A DNA stretch of 64,000 nucleotides, taken from the NCBI RefSeq assembly GCF_964204645.1, contig NC_134031.1, positions 13,680,501-13,744,500 on the forward strand, written 5' to 3'. The notes under the pieces were generated by a model that saw nothing but the letters and a program-made list of their open reading frames with translations, did no database searches and had not been told where the DNA came from. Positions 45,465-56,815 of the stretch are shown here, in pieces; within the stretch, counting starts at the first letter, position 1; each line of letters starts with the position of its first letter. Source of the stretch: Tubulanus polymorphus (lineage: Eukaryota > Nemertea > Palaeonemertea > Tubulaniformes > Tubulanidae). A program made the position numbers and the translations under genes.

Positions 45465-48212
45465 GGCACAGTAACCGACTGGCTCTCCGGGCCAGATTTT
45501 CTCACAACGGCTGCGCCAGACAATATACCGCCGCTCAGTACTGGTCTACAGCTTGGCCTCCCTAACGCACGGGCCGGGCCAAATAACTTCGTCGGGGATC
45601 CCCTCTACACGTCGTGCCTCCTATCGATTCTAGGTGGGTCTTCGGGTCCAATCGTCCTTAACTTGAAGGCGATCATCAACAACTCGGAATCCTTTCGTTT
45701 CCATGGTAGCGCGTCCTCATTCCAAGGTTGTTCCCGAAACAGGTCGAACTGACTCAGACTCAGATATCCACTCAAAATAAGACATAAGACCGTTATTCGT
45801 GAAAAATTAACGATTGCCATGTTTATTCAGCTCAACAACGGATTAAAAGAACAGGGTGTTGCTCGTCACTCAAGATCAAAGCAATCTCCCAATACTCGTA
45901 ATAAAATATGTGTACTCTCGGAAATCCCCAGGAACAAGGGACGTTTATAACATTTATAAACTGGTCCTTAGGCATAACGACGGCTCGTAGAACTAATCAT
46001 GTTCCACGGATATAATATTGTACGAAGGCGCGATTAGGCTCACACCCAAAAATGAGAGAGAGAGAGAAAAAGGGGGGGGTTTGAACTATGAGAGTCAAAT
46101 AATTAAAAGGCTTGAGTCCGAAGCGGAAATGTCGGTGACGATGAGCAGATCCCAATATCTGAACCCGGCCAAGGACCGACTCGATAATGCCTCCTCTTGA
46201 ACTACCACTACAGGGATTCTTCATCTTGGTTGGAATTCGCCTTCACTGGTGGTCCGACGCAGGGACTGATCAGTTCCCTGGTCCGCCCTTCTTTCTTCGG
46301 GACACTCATCTCTGGTCCTCTTAGGCAGTAAGACATCAAGGGGAGACTTGGTTTCGACCTGGACTACCACTGGCAGCATGGTTGATCGTCACCCGACAAA
46401 TTCCGAAACTCAAGGGGGGTCAAGTGACCCAACGAAATATAATACCGTCAAAAATGATATTCCCTCACCCTTCTCTCTCAACTCAGTTTTAAGAAAAATA
46501 CTAAGGACCGCACGCGAAATCGCCCGCGGAAATAAATGCAACGAGGCCTAGGCGACCCCGAATAAAATTCGACTCTACAACGATGCATTGCATAAATGGT
46601 TGAAACGCGAGGCGGATATAGCCGAAACGGTTAGGTCCCGCCGGCGCATTACTAAAGTCAAACGGCTTAGCTGCCCGATTATCATCTAACTCGAATTAGA
46701 ACTCAAGCGTGAGGTATTTCGAGCGACTGGGAGACAGAGAGGAATAGTCCTCGCTGTGCCCCAGTCCCAGCATCACAATGATGTGGAAACTCGTTAGAAT
46801 AATACCTAATGTCCGTATTTTAATACTAGAGGGATCGATCGTCGATCGATAATACTTCTCGTGGAATAGGACGGGTAATGCCCCATGATTAAGGCGATTA
46901 ATGCTTAAGGAGGGGAGGGAAGAAATCGGCGACAGTGCCAGCACCCGACTGGAACTCAGTCTCTGCAGATTCTCGTCTAACGGCTGACCGGCAGACCCCA
47001 TTCTTCGTTCTCTTCGCTTTTCCGTGGACCAATATACCATTCCCGTAGGTGGTCAAACCATCGACATCAGACGTCCTCTCCGGACCTGGCAAATCCCGTA
47101 GGCGGCTGAACCATCCGCACCAATAACCCTCGTCGTCTTCAATAGCCTAGCTATCTGGACCGTCAACGGACTGAGACCAAAATAACCTACCCAAACCAGT
47201 CACCATCGCCAAAATCCACCCACCCGGGACGGGAATTACCTTAGGTAGAGCTTTAAACAAGGGCTGTCGTTGGAGACAACCTAATACTATCGCAGTGATG
47301 ATTGGCGAATACTACAGAAGTTTAGAATAACATGGCGGGCCGGGGACAATCAGGACCTCGCGGCACGGAAACAATAACAAATACCAATAATAAAAGCAAC
47401 GTAATTCAATCACATCCCCCCGAGGAAAGGAAACCCGGTCCCCGTCGGGACGCGGGAGGTAGGCCTACAACTTGCTTACATTGTAACTTGGAATATAGTA
47501 TTCGTTGGTTAGAGAGAGCTAAATTGAACCATGCGAGTGGTCGACGCTCAGGTCAGAATCCCAAACTAACGCGCTGCCCGCCTTATATAGGGCTCGTTGT
47601 CCCCGCGTTGTCCTGATTGGCTACCCGCCTTTGTCCCCGCTACGCTCCAATAGGTTGAAAATCACGTGGTACGGCGTGACGTCACGATCACGCGTGACTG
47701 ACCGCCGTCCACGACGTCGCTCGATCGGAACCTACAAGCATAGATTTATTTATACGAACTCCGGTCCGAGTCGAGCATTAAAAACTCCGAAAAGAAAAAG
47801 ATTTATTATCAAGAGAATATTTAACTTCCAATTAGTTACAAAAAAATGTAGTTCACCGAAAGAGGGAGCACTCAAGCGGTCGGCACCGCGGAGTACCAAA
47901 TTGAACCGACCCGAATCCGGGCGCTACTCGACTTCACTAGAGCGGAATTCATATATCACAATATAACATCGTTAGGATATAAATACGAACGTATTGGTAA
48001 GAAGATTTAAGACGTACTGATGTGCTTTAAGAGCAGTTTGATTTCTTGAACAACTGGTTCCGCCGAATAGTTATAAAGACGGTAAGACAACATAGTCTGA
48101 GTAAAATCCCCCAACGAACACAACTCGACTGGACGCGAGCTGAGTTCGTCCCGCAACGCAGTAAGAAAGGTAACCAGGTTATAAACGGGAATAAAGGATA
48201 AGGAAATTGAAT
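45465..48212 (-). repeat. 5' LTR (right copy)
   Basis: Same extent as 35689-38437. It carries the promoter for the minus-strand transcript. The right boundary is set by the loss of similarity after ...AAATTGAAT at 48212. Confidence 0.93.
47582..47589 (-). promoter_or_regulatory. TATA box of the LTR promoter
   Basis: Minus strand CCCTATATAAGGCGGG. Placed well inside the 2.75-kb LTR, it would give a start site near 47555 and a long R-U5 leader of about 2.1 kb. Confidence 0.55.
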
Positions 48213-48631
48213 TAAGACAGATCGATGATGAAATAAGGGATTCCCTGGACTTTTTTTGCTTGGAGTAAGGGTACCAAACACGGTGGGGGATTCCCTTGGA
48301 TATTTGGCTCGGATGTACTGGCATACCTGTACTGGGATACCCCTCCTTTCTAAAGGTTTGATTATTTCAAAAGTTAGGTTGGGTATGTGGGGCGAAAACC
48401 ACTTCAATGCGTAGCTAAGATGCTGGCCTATGAGCCATAAGCAGGATTTCCCCTGAATTTACGCGCTTATATATGAACTAAACTCTCGAATTTCTTGTTT
48501 TTACTATAGGATATAGAAGATTTTGGAATAGTGGTCTGAGCTCCGCTGCGCGCCGCTCTAGGTGCGCTGCGCTACGCTGTCACTTCCTGGTTCCGCTGCG
48601 GAATTTAAACATTTAACTAAAAGATCCACAG
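48213..48631. other. Right flank of LTR element; inverted match to left flank
   Basis: The GC-rich block at about 48525-48605 (CGCCGCTCTAGGTGC, GTGGTCTGAG, GGTTCCGCTGCGG) is an inverted, diverged copy of 35555-35655 (GCACCTAGAGCGGCGC, CAGACCAC, GGAACCGC). The LTR element therefore sits between inverted relatives. No gene. Confidence 0.5.
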
Positions 48632-48730
48632 GGACTTGAAAAAAAGGATTTTGACCCCAGTATCCTAGGTACTATATATAAAAAGACAGTACCTAGGATA
48701 CTGAGGTCAAAATCGTTTTGTGTCAAGTCC
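48632..48730. mobile_element. Foldback element with ~40-bp arms
   Basis: GGACTTGA...CAGTATCCTAGGTACT is mirrored by AGTACCTAGGATACTG...TCAAGTCC around a 14-bp AT-rich loop. One arm alone occurs at about 32585-32630. Non-coding. Confidence 0.65.
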
Positions 48731-49930
48731 GTGTAAAGATCTGCTCTGTCATGTTTTTCACGTCACTTGTCTTATTCAACAAAACTGGCTAATTTTTTGC
48801 ATGTCCTAATTTACTGCATGTTTAGGTCCTATCATGATCTCAGCATATGACAAAAGTCTTCAGCTTAGTGGTGTGTCGCGCCTGCCCCACGTGGCACTCG
48901 GGCGCGTTCCCTTGCCAGCGTGAACCCCTTCTTCGGTCTCTGGATCCTCTGTCGGCCCCTGACAACATTAAGGGCCAAATTCGGTTTTCGTATCGAGTCG
49001 ACTTGCGGTCGGAACTAATAACCGAATGCGCTTGATTTTCGAACTATTTCCGGAGTTCCGACGACTTGCAATTTTCGTTTAGTTCGACTGATAGGGCCTA
49101 GTCGAACTCGTTTTCCGATTTGCTCGACTACCAAAGCTGGCGGGGTAGTCTAGATAGGCAAATGGAAACGCCGCTTCATCTCATTACAATAGGAGTCGGG
49201 CAAAGTTTCTGTTTGCAAAAGACAATTAACCACGGCTGCGGTGACTTCACCAGAACATGGGGTTGATGGCACTAGGCAATTACGTGCAAAACGCACAGAA
49301 AACTGCGCGAATTATCATCTGAAAATGAATAACCAAATCGTATGAGCTGGGAAAATTCGTTTTGGATATTACAGAAATCCGCGCGACGCAGAAGGTTACA
49401 AGAAAATACCATAGAACTCACAAATCAAATTGATTTGAGTTCGATGAAAATACGCAGCTTTTCAGCAGCGTGGCACTCGATCCTTGGTAAAATATCTATA
49501 TGCTTTTTCAGTTTTTTTTTCTCGAGCAGCGCAGCGGGCATATCGAGTCGATAACAGCACCGATTCAAAGAAATAACTATGATAATCACAGGAAAATAAT
49601 CACAGGACGTGAAAATTGCCGCCACGTTTGTGTGGACCCGCATATAAATATATTCTATCGATTTAACAATTGCAATTTCACAAGAAGACAAAATTACCGA
49701 GTATGCTGCTCAGAGTTAAGCTGCTGCTGCGGAAATTGACTCCATACCTATGATAGAGCGTCCAATGCAATATGAGTATATATTTGAATTTCAATTCTTT
49801 CTTCACAGATGAGTTTAGGCCTACAATTTGAACATATGTTCAGTTCATTCCAAATCTCATAACGAATTTTATTCATGAACGTTTAAACCAGTAATTGTGT
49901 TAAATGCAACTCTCCAAAGCTGTGACCCGG
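48731..49930. other. No gene recognised
   Basis: Intergenic sequence. Frames of 60-90 codons at 49342-49739 overlap one another on both strands and have no domain features. I see nothing else. Confidence 0.4.
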
Positions 49931-49938
49931 ATCCAAAC

Positions 49939-50265
49939 CATCCTCGCTTGCCAGGGGTCAGGTATCACTCTCGAACTCGCTTCCACCAGCCCCCTGGCCT
50001 CACGAAGCGTGATTTCATTACTGGCGCTGTCGCGCGTGACGTCATATATCGATTTGCGAAATATTTCCTTGTTCGGTAAAACGTTCGCTGATTGGTCAAT
50101 TTAACGGGGAAACCAACAGAAGTCTACTGACGGTTTGTTACAAGCGCTGTGATTGGTACGACCGGATTCTGGTCGGCTAGTAACGACTCCAACGACTCGT
50201 GAGGTCAAGGGGTTCGGGAACAGCTTTAGCGTAGTGGGTTCGAATCCCTTGACGGGTGAAGATGG
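49939..50265. mobile_element. tRNA-like foldback MITE, copy 1, 8-bp TSD
   Basis: Flanked by ATCCAAAC at 49931-49938 and 50266-50273. The left end (CTTGCCAGGGGTC ... CTCGAACTCG) and the right end (GTGGGTTCGAATCCCTTGAC) are imperfect inverted copies. Each contains a B-box-like T-arm in outward orientation. A second copy lies at 57184-57506. It is not a functional tRNA: the anticodon arm is absent. Confidence 0.75.
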
Positions 50266-50475
50266 ATCCAAACGTACAGAATCGATTTCTATTTCAATAT
50301 TTTGTATTATCGTCACCATGCCTTATCGCCTATACCAGGTACTATCAAATAAAGAAATTCAATACATCTTATTAATACTCAAACTCATTTTCTTGTACAC
50401 GTATAATGTATAGAATAATCAATATTCATTGCTCTCGCAGCAAGCTAGAGATTGAAGCTCGAATCATGCTGTTGT

Positions 50476-51450
50476 TTATCCACCGCATGAAAGTTTTTGC
50501 AGCGTCTTTACGAATTTCCTGTTAACTGCACAATAAAGAATGAAATTCACACATGAATTTAAATCACTCGTTACGAAGGCAATATCCATTGCTTTCTCCC
50601 ATATTACAGCATTGGGACTAATATACGATCTAAGCTTGGAAAATGTTGCTGGGATTTCCATAATCAGAAAGGTAATGCTCATCGATATCACCATACGTGT
50701 TGCCTTAGATTCACCGATATTCACTTGTTTTTGTGTGGTCGATAATTCTTTCCGTTGTCTGAACTTGATATAAAGGGTCAGAATAAGACATGTATTTACA
50801 ATAAGAATTAGCAAAGAAGGCACAACCAGTCTGATGATAGGATCCAACAGTTTGTTCAGTGTAATATATTCCTTGGGATATCTTCTTACAAGTCGATTGT
50901 TCAAACCATGACAAAGGTCCATGTAATTATCTACCCTTAAAGTTATAGGATAATATATAGGCCAAATGAATGTATACAAGGAAAATGAGATGATTATATG
51001 GTTCATACGGGATTTAGTCCAAAACCTACCCGCTTTTAATGGAATCGAAACGGCAATGAACCGTTCCAACTGTATCAAAACTGTTAACCAGTTTCGAAGG
51101 CACATAAATCCATTGCGAATTTGAACCGTGCCATAGATGTACATTTTGGGATAAATGTGGAAAGGGTCGATGAATACAAAATCGCCATAAAAAACATAAA
51201 ACAACGTATATCTTAAGGTTTCCGCGAGGAAATGACCGAATAGATAACCAACATCTGCAAAAGCCAAACATTTTAACAGATGAATCGACGGGTGAGTAGA
51301 TTTCAGCTGCATTAAGGTGGCGATTACGAGACAGTTCATCGCCCAACCCGCTGCCATAATCGGTGGCAGGACGAAGACATTGATATAGAACCGAAGAGAC
51401 CATTCGTCATATTGTTGCGTACACGCTTCATTGCGGCTTATATTTTTCAT
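50476..51450 (-). CDS. Intronless class A (rhodopsin-like) GPCR
   Basis: 324 residues with seven hydrophobic segments at about 25-48, 58-82, 108-137, 150-172, 203-228, 251-272 and 285-308. The N-terminus is short with an NIS glycosylation site. The end of segment 3 has ERF (129-131) in place of DRY. Cys117 and Cys180 are positioned for the conserved extracellular disulfide. Segment 7 reads NSCVNFILYC instead of the canonical NPxxY. A short basic C-tail follows. The overall pattern resembles invertebrate peptide-type (FMRFamide-like) receptors, acting at the plasma membrane through G proteins; the ligand is unknown. Lack of introns is common in expanded invertebrate GPCR families. A Met at the start of the frame fits the hydropathy. 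Confidence 0.85.
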   Translation of the reverse strand: MKNISRNEACTQQYDEWSLRFYINVFVLPPIMAAGWAMNCLVIATLMQLKSTHPSIHLLKCLAFADVGYLFGHFLAETLRYTLFYVFYGDFVFIDPFHIYPKMYIYGTVQIRNGFMCLRNWLTVLIQLERFIAVSIPLKAGRFWTKSRMNHIIISFSLYTFIWPIYYPITLRVDNYMDLCHGLNNRLVRRYPKEYITLNKLLDPIIRLVVPSLLILIVNTCLILTLYIKFRQRKELSTTQKQVNIGESKATRMVISMSITFLIMEIPATFSKLRSYISPNAVIWEKAMDIAFVTSDLNSCVNFILYCAVNRKFVKTLQKLSCGG

Positions 51451-52005
51451 TTGCTAAATCTGCCCAATCGTCACCGATTTGACGTTACTGGAAACGTCAA
51501 TGTGGCTTCTAAATATCAAAACTCTTCTACAAGAGGTTGACGCCATACATGATCAGTTTGTAATGTTATGGGAGAAAAATTTCATATCGGCCTCCTTCGA
51601 TTGTAATTATAAGAACGCCTTTATAGCATGAGTTTATGCACTATGAATAATGTAAACTGGAAGACGTCCAAAGGCGATCAACCAAGGGCCGGTTAATCAA
51701 AAGTTGGTTAACTCCTAACGTGTCGTTGAATCCTTGATCGTGACGTTATTAATTAATGACACGATAAGTTCGGTTGCTCAAAAGTTATTGTGTCAATAGA
51801 TATCCATAACAAGTCGTTAAATTTAAACAACCTCCTGTAGCCACGTTAAGTGCTTAACGTGGCCGTTAACTTCAATAGAAAATAGCGCGACAACTTTTTT
51901 GGGTGAATTGACAATTTAGTTTTGAATCGTAGACAGCGGCTACCTATACTCAAGCTTGAGCTGGCAAATGAGGAACTGCGAAAGAATATTGATTCGGCAG
52001 ACACA
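51451..52005. other. Upstream region of the GPCR
   Basis: Minus-strand 5' flank of the receptor gene. It contains several TTAACG/CGTTAA-type short inverted motifs around 51690-51870. I cannot define a promoter, and no other gene is seen. Confidence 0.35.
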
Positions 52006-52205
52006 CAGGGGTTTGGCGATGGGCTTGGATATTATTTCCGGGTTGTTGATAATCTCGCGAGAATGGCGCTAAATATGAACTGCGAATAAATTCAAAATAT
52101 CATGGAAATACCTTATGTTTATATTGTTTATTTATCCGCTATAAAGTTCCGATAAACGATTGGTCGTTAAGGATCATCATCAGACGGTCGCAATGCTTTA
52201 CTATT
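52006..52205. mobile_element. Truncated hAT-like MITE (left arm only)
   Basis: CAGGGGTTTGGCGATGGGCT through GGTCGTTAAGGATCATCATC matches the left half of 35191-35519. The right arm is missing and sequence passes directly into the tRNA-like foldback at 52218. Confidence 0.7.
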
Positions 52206-52217
52206 CTTAGACTGGTT

Positions 52218-52593
52218 ACCGGTCTCCATCTTCCATCCTCCCCCGGCAGGGATTCGAACCTGATGGCATCGAGATTGCCACGGCACGAAACCCTGCCACA
52301 ATCGACCGTGTGCGCAGATACATGCGCAGTCAGATGATGTGATTTTTAGCCAATCAGAAAACCCGTTTTATTTTAGCCCGGGTTTTCCCATTTATAGTTC
52401 CTCCTTGAAATTTGCCTCAACGATTATACAACGAGCAATCTGATTGGTGCCGCCAGTTTTCGTTCGGATAGTGCGCATGTAACTGCGCACATAGTCGTCT
52501 AATGGCAGGGGTTCGTGCCGTGGCTGAGTGTAGCGATGCCATCAGGTTCGAGTCCCTGCAGAGGGAGGACGCTATCTTCAATTAGAGACCGGT
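52218..52593. mobile_element. Foldback element with tRNA-like arms
   Basis: The outer ends ACCGGTCTC and GAGACCGGT are inverted, and the arms match for about 120 bp (GGCAGGGATTCGAACCTGAT against ATCAGGTTCGAGTCCCTGC). The right arm, read on the plus strand, has GTGGCTGAGTGTAGCGATGC (A-box-like) then GGTTCGAGTCC (B-box). It lies between GCAGGG and CCCTGC, which could pair as an acceptor-like stem. The anticodon arm is too short for a real tRNA. It resembles the architecture of 49939-50265. Confidence 0.7.
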
Positions 52594-54424
52594 TGTGCCC
52601 ATCCTCCATTTTACATTTTCGATGCATGTCAAATAAGGTCAAACATGTAAAGTAGCAAGTTACTTCCTGGTTAAGATGGCGTCTCTTCGAATTTGCTTAG
52701 CTTCGAGCGATATCAAAATTGCCCTTTTCAATGGACGGAGACATTAATTGCTGTAAGTATCAGATAAATCCGCTGATAATTTACCTGGTACTCGGAATAC
52801 AAACTCGATGATTGAAATCTAATGCGAGGTGAGTTCTGCCGCGACCGTCACTGAATACAGAACATTCTGAAGGAACATGGGACATCCTTTCTGAGATGTA
52901 TTTAGTGAATTGATGTTTTAATACATTTGACCATATTTAGTATCTGATAATAAAGTTTACAATTGTTGAACTCCTTAGCGCTTTGTGAGATCAGATATTT
53001 GGATCCACCTCAGCCTACTGATTTCCTGACAGCAAGTTGGGACAGTCAAATTAAGAGACTTGGTCAAGACAAGTTACTCAGATCACACTGAAAATTCGCG
53101 ATATCCTCTCTCCTCATGGACCACACAATGTCAATGTTGACTTTGCTAGAAATCGATTATAAAATTCATCACGACCAATTCTTTTTCACTGAATTCAATA
53201 TTTATTGTTCACTTCTGGTACAAAATCTTGTTCAGCCCCTGACAAGAGAATAAGCAATTGACAAGTGAATAAGCAATGACACTACGTATTTCATGACATA
53301 GAACAGTAGTTTTGTTTTTTCATCGTCAAATTGGGACGATCCTGATATCCCTGATTTGAATGATAGTGTCTTTAGAATCATAAAGACCATGTCTCGACCA
53401 GACAGATAATCCAATCACAATTCAGATTGAAGGCTTGCTAGTGCAGTTATTCACAGAATCCAGCTCTTTAAACCTCATCAGTTTATCTGATCATGAGCAG
53501 TGGAGAAATAAAGTACACAACATCTTGGCGCAGCGGCGCTTGCTGATGTTACTGATGCTGATGATGAGTTGATCAGAATCAAGGAGTTTCACCGCATGTT
53601 AGTTGGAATCTCATTTCATGACAGCTAGTGCTGATTCTTTATTCTCTTTGATTACTGCAAGATGTTATCATTGTGAAATTAAAATACATATCGCACTTAC
53701 AATTAAACCTGGATTGACTTTACAATTAATGGTTCAGAATCCATTTTTCAAACTTACCTTGATTCATTGCAATCTATTCGTTTCGTGTTGAGCTAATTTG
53801 ATATGCATTACTTCAATTTCTTAAAACATCCTACGAGTTGTGACTCACAAAATCATCACTAAAACGCTCACAATAATCTACAATAGATAATCAATATAGT
53901 GTTTGTGAAATAGAATATTCAATGTTCACATTTTTACGAAGTCAGTAAGTAGGTGAAGTTACCTTGTTGATGTCATTATTTTCACTGGATCAACTGCTGA
54001 TGTCCAATGTCACATTAAGAACAATCAATCAATCGCCTCGAGTGAACAAACAAGTAGCCTCTGCTGCAAGGTTCAGTATGTCAGTAGTGGTATAGTAGTA
54101 TTGTGTGTATTGTTGTTTCCATCCTCCAGTCCAAAATTGCTGATTGACGACCGGTAGGTTTCGACGGCGCTGTCACGCAGCCGTCCTGAATTTAATACCG
54201 ATATTTTCGGTACCACACGCTAAACAAGTGCCTGCAGAAGCGTTACCTGGCAGTTTTAACGGAATTTCTTTCTTCATTGGTATAAAAAATGACTTTTAAA
54301 GAGGTCCATGGAACGTAAATCGAAACACAGTGTAGGCGGCCATGTTACATTGTTCACGTGATGAAATACTGAAATCTGAATGGATCCGTAAAATCCGCGG
54401 AAGATGGCGGACGGGCAAAACCTG
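52594..54424. other. No gene supported
   Basis: At about 52732 an ATG-led stretch, ATGGACGGAGACATTAATTGC, runs into a strong donor (T|GTAAGTATC) and could be a first exon, but I find no matching downstream exon. The remaining frames are short. Confidence 0.35.
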
Positions 54425-56131
54425 TCCCATATTGAATGGGACAGGCAACCAGTCTATACTATCTCGAAAATTATCGACCCATTTCACTACTAAATTCACT
54501 TTCCAAAATCTACGAAAAACTTGTACATAAACGACTATCTAAATTCATTGACAAACACCTTTTTCCTAACCAATATGGTTTCCGACACAGCCATTCAACC
54601 GAACATGCAATACTCGAACTCATAGACAGAATTTCTAACTCACTAAATAACCATGAATGGACAATAGGCATTTTCCTGGACCTTTCGAAGGCTTTTGACA
54701 CTCTTAACCACGATATACTACTGGATAAACTTGAACATTACGGCATCCGAGGAATAGCAAGAGATTGGTTTTCCTCATATCTTGCTAATCGTCAGCAATA
54801 CGTTTCGTACAAATCCTACAACTCCTCTACACTATCCTCAAACATCGGTGTACCCCAGGGTTCCATCCTAGGTCCACTTCTCTTTCTAATTTACATCAAT
54901 GATATCTATGCCTCCACGGTAAACATGAAGTACATATTATTCGCTGACGATACAAATTGCATTGCTTCTCATACACACCTCAACACACTCATACAGTATA
55001 TTAATTATGACCTAAACATATTGAATGACTGGCTTATCGCTAATAAACTAACCCCTAATCTGAACAAAACTAAATATATCATATTTCATAATTATCAGAG
55101 AAGACCATTCATAAACCACATACAACAAATCAAAATAGGCAACTTTGAACTTGAAAGAGTAAAACAAATAGATTTCCTCGGCTTGACAATACATGAAAAT
55201 CTGAACTGGAAACCACATATCGACAAAATACACAAGAAAATTTCACAAATTACTGGTATCATAAACAAAACTAAAAACATCCTAGACACACAAAATTTAC
55301 TTTCTCTTTACTACACCTTAGTCTATCCTCATTTGAACTATGGCTTGTTGGCTTGGGGCCACTCGCCTTATAATAAAAAATGCCTCCTAATCCAAAAGAA
55401 GATTGTTCGAATAATCACCAACTCTAAGTACACTGCACACACAGACCCACTTTTTAAATATCTTGAAATCCTCAAAATCAATGATGTCCTCATCCTTAAA
55501 ACTGCACTTTTTATTCAAAACACCATCAAATCTTCACCCCATTACTTTTCTTATTACTTCACCGCGGAAAACTTATCTCCTTTAGTCAACATCAGAAAAA
55601 GCATATATTTAGACCACGCATATTCTTTATTTTCAAAACAAACTCCACCAACCCCGCATCAAAATTCACCTCAAAACATTCTTTCAAACATCTGGCAAAA
55701 ACTACCTTTTTCCAATGACATCCTACAAACAAGCAAACAAAATTTAAAACGTCAACTCAGACCATATCTCACCTCCGCCTACAATGATATCCATCAATGT
55801 AATAACCCTAATTGTTATAATTGCTCACTCTCCTGTACCCTCTAGCTTACTCATATAAACTCTCCTGTAATTATCAAAAATCATCAACTTTCATTTCCTT
55901 CCCCTTTATTTCTTCATTTCCCTTTCGTTTTTTTTCCCTGGGTGCTTGCGACAGCGGCCTAAAGGCTTTGCTTGGCCCACACTGAAAGCTACTGTTCTCT
56001 CTCTCTCTTTTTATAATTGTGCTTTGTTTAAAAAAATTGTAAATTTTATTGTTTGTTTTCTCTCAACCTGTGTACATAGCCTGTCATGCTTTCTGTGAAA
56101 TAAATTTGAACTTGAACTTGAACTTGAACTA
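54425..56131 (+). mobile_element. 5'-truncated LINE (non-LTR) element
   Basis: Starts abruptly within the reverse transcriptase after a palindromic CCTGTCCCAT...ATGGGACAGG junction. It runs through the 3' untranslated region to a short tandem (CTTGAA)n tail at 56107-56129. Microsatellite-like 3' tails are typical of CR1/RTE-type LINEs. The endonuclease half is missing. Confidence 0.85.
54436..55845 (+). CDS. LINE reverse transcriptase, N-terminally truncated
   Basis: 469 residues without stops. The RT domain starts at [18 protein letters not shown] (~14). It has motif A ([15 protein letters not shown], ~83-97), motif B ([19 protein letters not shown], ~137-155) and catalytic LFADDTN (~167). 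A thumb/C-terminal region carries [10 protein letters not shown], and the C-terminus is Cys-containing ([13 protein letters not shown]), a possible zinc knuckle. Full elements carry an apurinic-type endonuclease upstream, absent here because of 5' truncation. The Met at 54436 is simply the first in frame, not a natural start. Codon content is AT-rich like the flanks, and the intact frame points to a fairly recent insertion. It resembles Jockey/CR1-group RTs. Confidence 0.9.
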   Translation: MGQATSLYYLENYRPISLLNSLSKIYEKLVHKRLSKFIDKHLFPNQYGFRHSHSTEHAILELIDRISNSLNNHEWTIGIFLDLSKAFDTLNHDILLDKLEHYGIRGIARDWFSSYLANRQQYVSYKSYNSSTLSSNIGVPQGSILGPLLFLIYINDIYASTVNMKYILFADDTNCIASHTHLNTLIQYINYDLNILNDWLIANKLTPNLNKTKYIIFHNYQRRPFINHIQQIKIGNFELERVKQIDFLGLTIHENLNWKPHIDKIHKKISQITGIINKTKNILDTQNLLSLYYTLVYPHLNYGLLAWGHSPYNKKCLLIQKKIVRIITNSKYTAHTDPLFKYLEILKINDVLILKTALFIQNTIKSSPHYFSYYFTAENLSPLVNIRKSIYLDHAYSLFSKQTPPTPHQNSPQNILSNIWQKLPFSNDILQTSKQNLKRQLRPYLTSAYNDIHQCNNPNCYNCSLSCTL

Positions 56132-56260
56132 TTCTCACCATGCGGCGCTGTGAGTATGCGGAAGTTATTCAGTGTGGCTTTTGATTTCAAAGCCGCAGGA
56201 CGTGTCCCTTTCACGTTGGCCGAGTGTGTATTGTCTGTGGCAAATTTCTAACTTTTTGAG

Positions 56261-56815
56261 CCTGACGTTCTGGGTATCGTCGCTGAGTTTGCCTGACCAG
56301 CAAACCGAGAGGATCTGGCCTGACGTTTTGGTCAAACGTCGTGAGTTTGCCTGACCAGCAAACCGGAGGCCAAGCCTGTTACGTTTTGGTCAAACGTCGT
56401 GAGTTTACTCTCGCAGTGGATCCACGTAGGCTTGTGAGATATGTATTTGTAGCCTGACGTTCTGGGTATCGTCGTTGAGTTTGCCTGACCAGCAAACCGA
56501 GAGGCTAAAGCCTGGCGTTTTGGTCAAATGTCGTGAGTTTGCCTGACTAGCAAACCGGGTGCCAAGCCCGTTACGTTTTGGTCAAACGTCGTGAGTTTAC
56601 TCTTGTAGTGGATCCACGTATAGGCTTGTGAGATATGTATTTGTAGCCCGACCTTCTGGGTATCGTCGTTGAGTTTGCCTGACCAGCAAACCGAGATGAG
56701 GCTAAAGCCTGGCGTTTTGGTCAAACGCCGTGAGTTTGCCTTACTAGCAAACCGGAGGCTTGAATCTGATGTTTTGGTCAAACGTCGTGGGTCTATTTGG
56801 TAGTAGACCGGAGAT
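56261..56815. repeat. ~193-bp satellite with palindromic GTTTGC units
   Basis: Higher-order units start at 56261, 56453 and 56647. Each contains shorter units with GTTTGCCTGACCAGCAAAC, itself an inverted repeat, and TTTTGGTCAAACGTCGTGAG. The last unit is partial. Non-coding. Confidence 0.8.

Larger units (their letters stand above)
35689..48212 (-). mobile_element. Young Gypsy LTR retrotransposon with 2.75-kb LTRs
   Basis: Two direct repeats of 2749 and 2748 bp enclose gag, pol and a third ORF on the minus strand. By eye the LTRs differ at only about three substitutions plus a GA-microsatellite length change, so insertion was recent. Order in the direction of transcription: 5' LTR (right), primer-binding site, gag, pol (protease, RT, RNase H, integrase), zinc-finger ORF, 3' LTR (left). 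No target duplication is obvious. The protease-RT-RH-IN order places it in Gypsy/Metaviridae. Confidence 0.93.

Noticed and set aside
49939-52593. Functional tRNA genes at the B-box matches
   Set aside because: The tRNA-like segments lack an anticodon arm or proper cloverleaf and occur as paired inverted arms of repeats.
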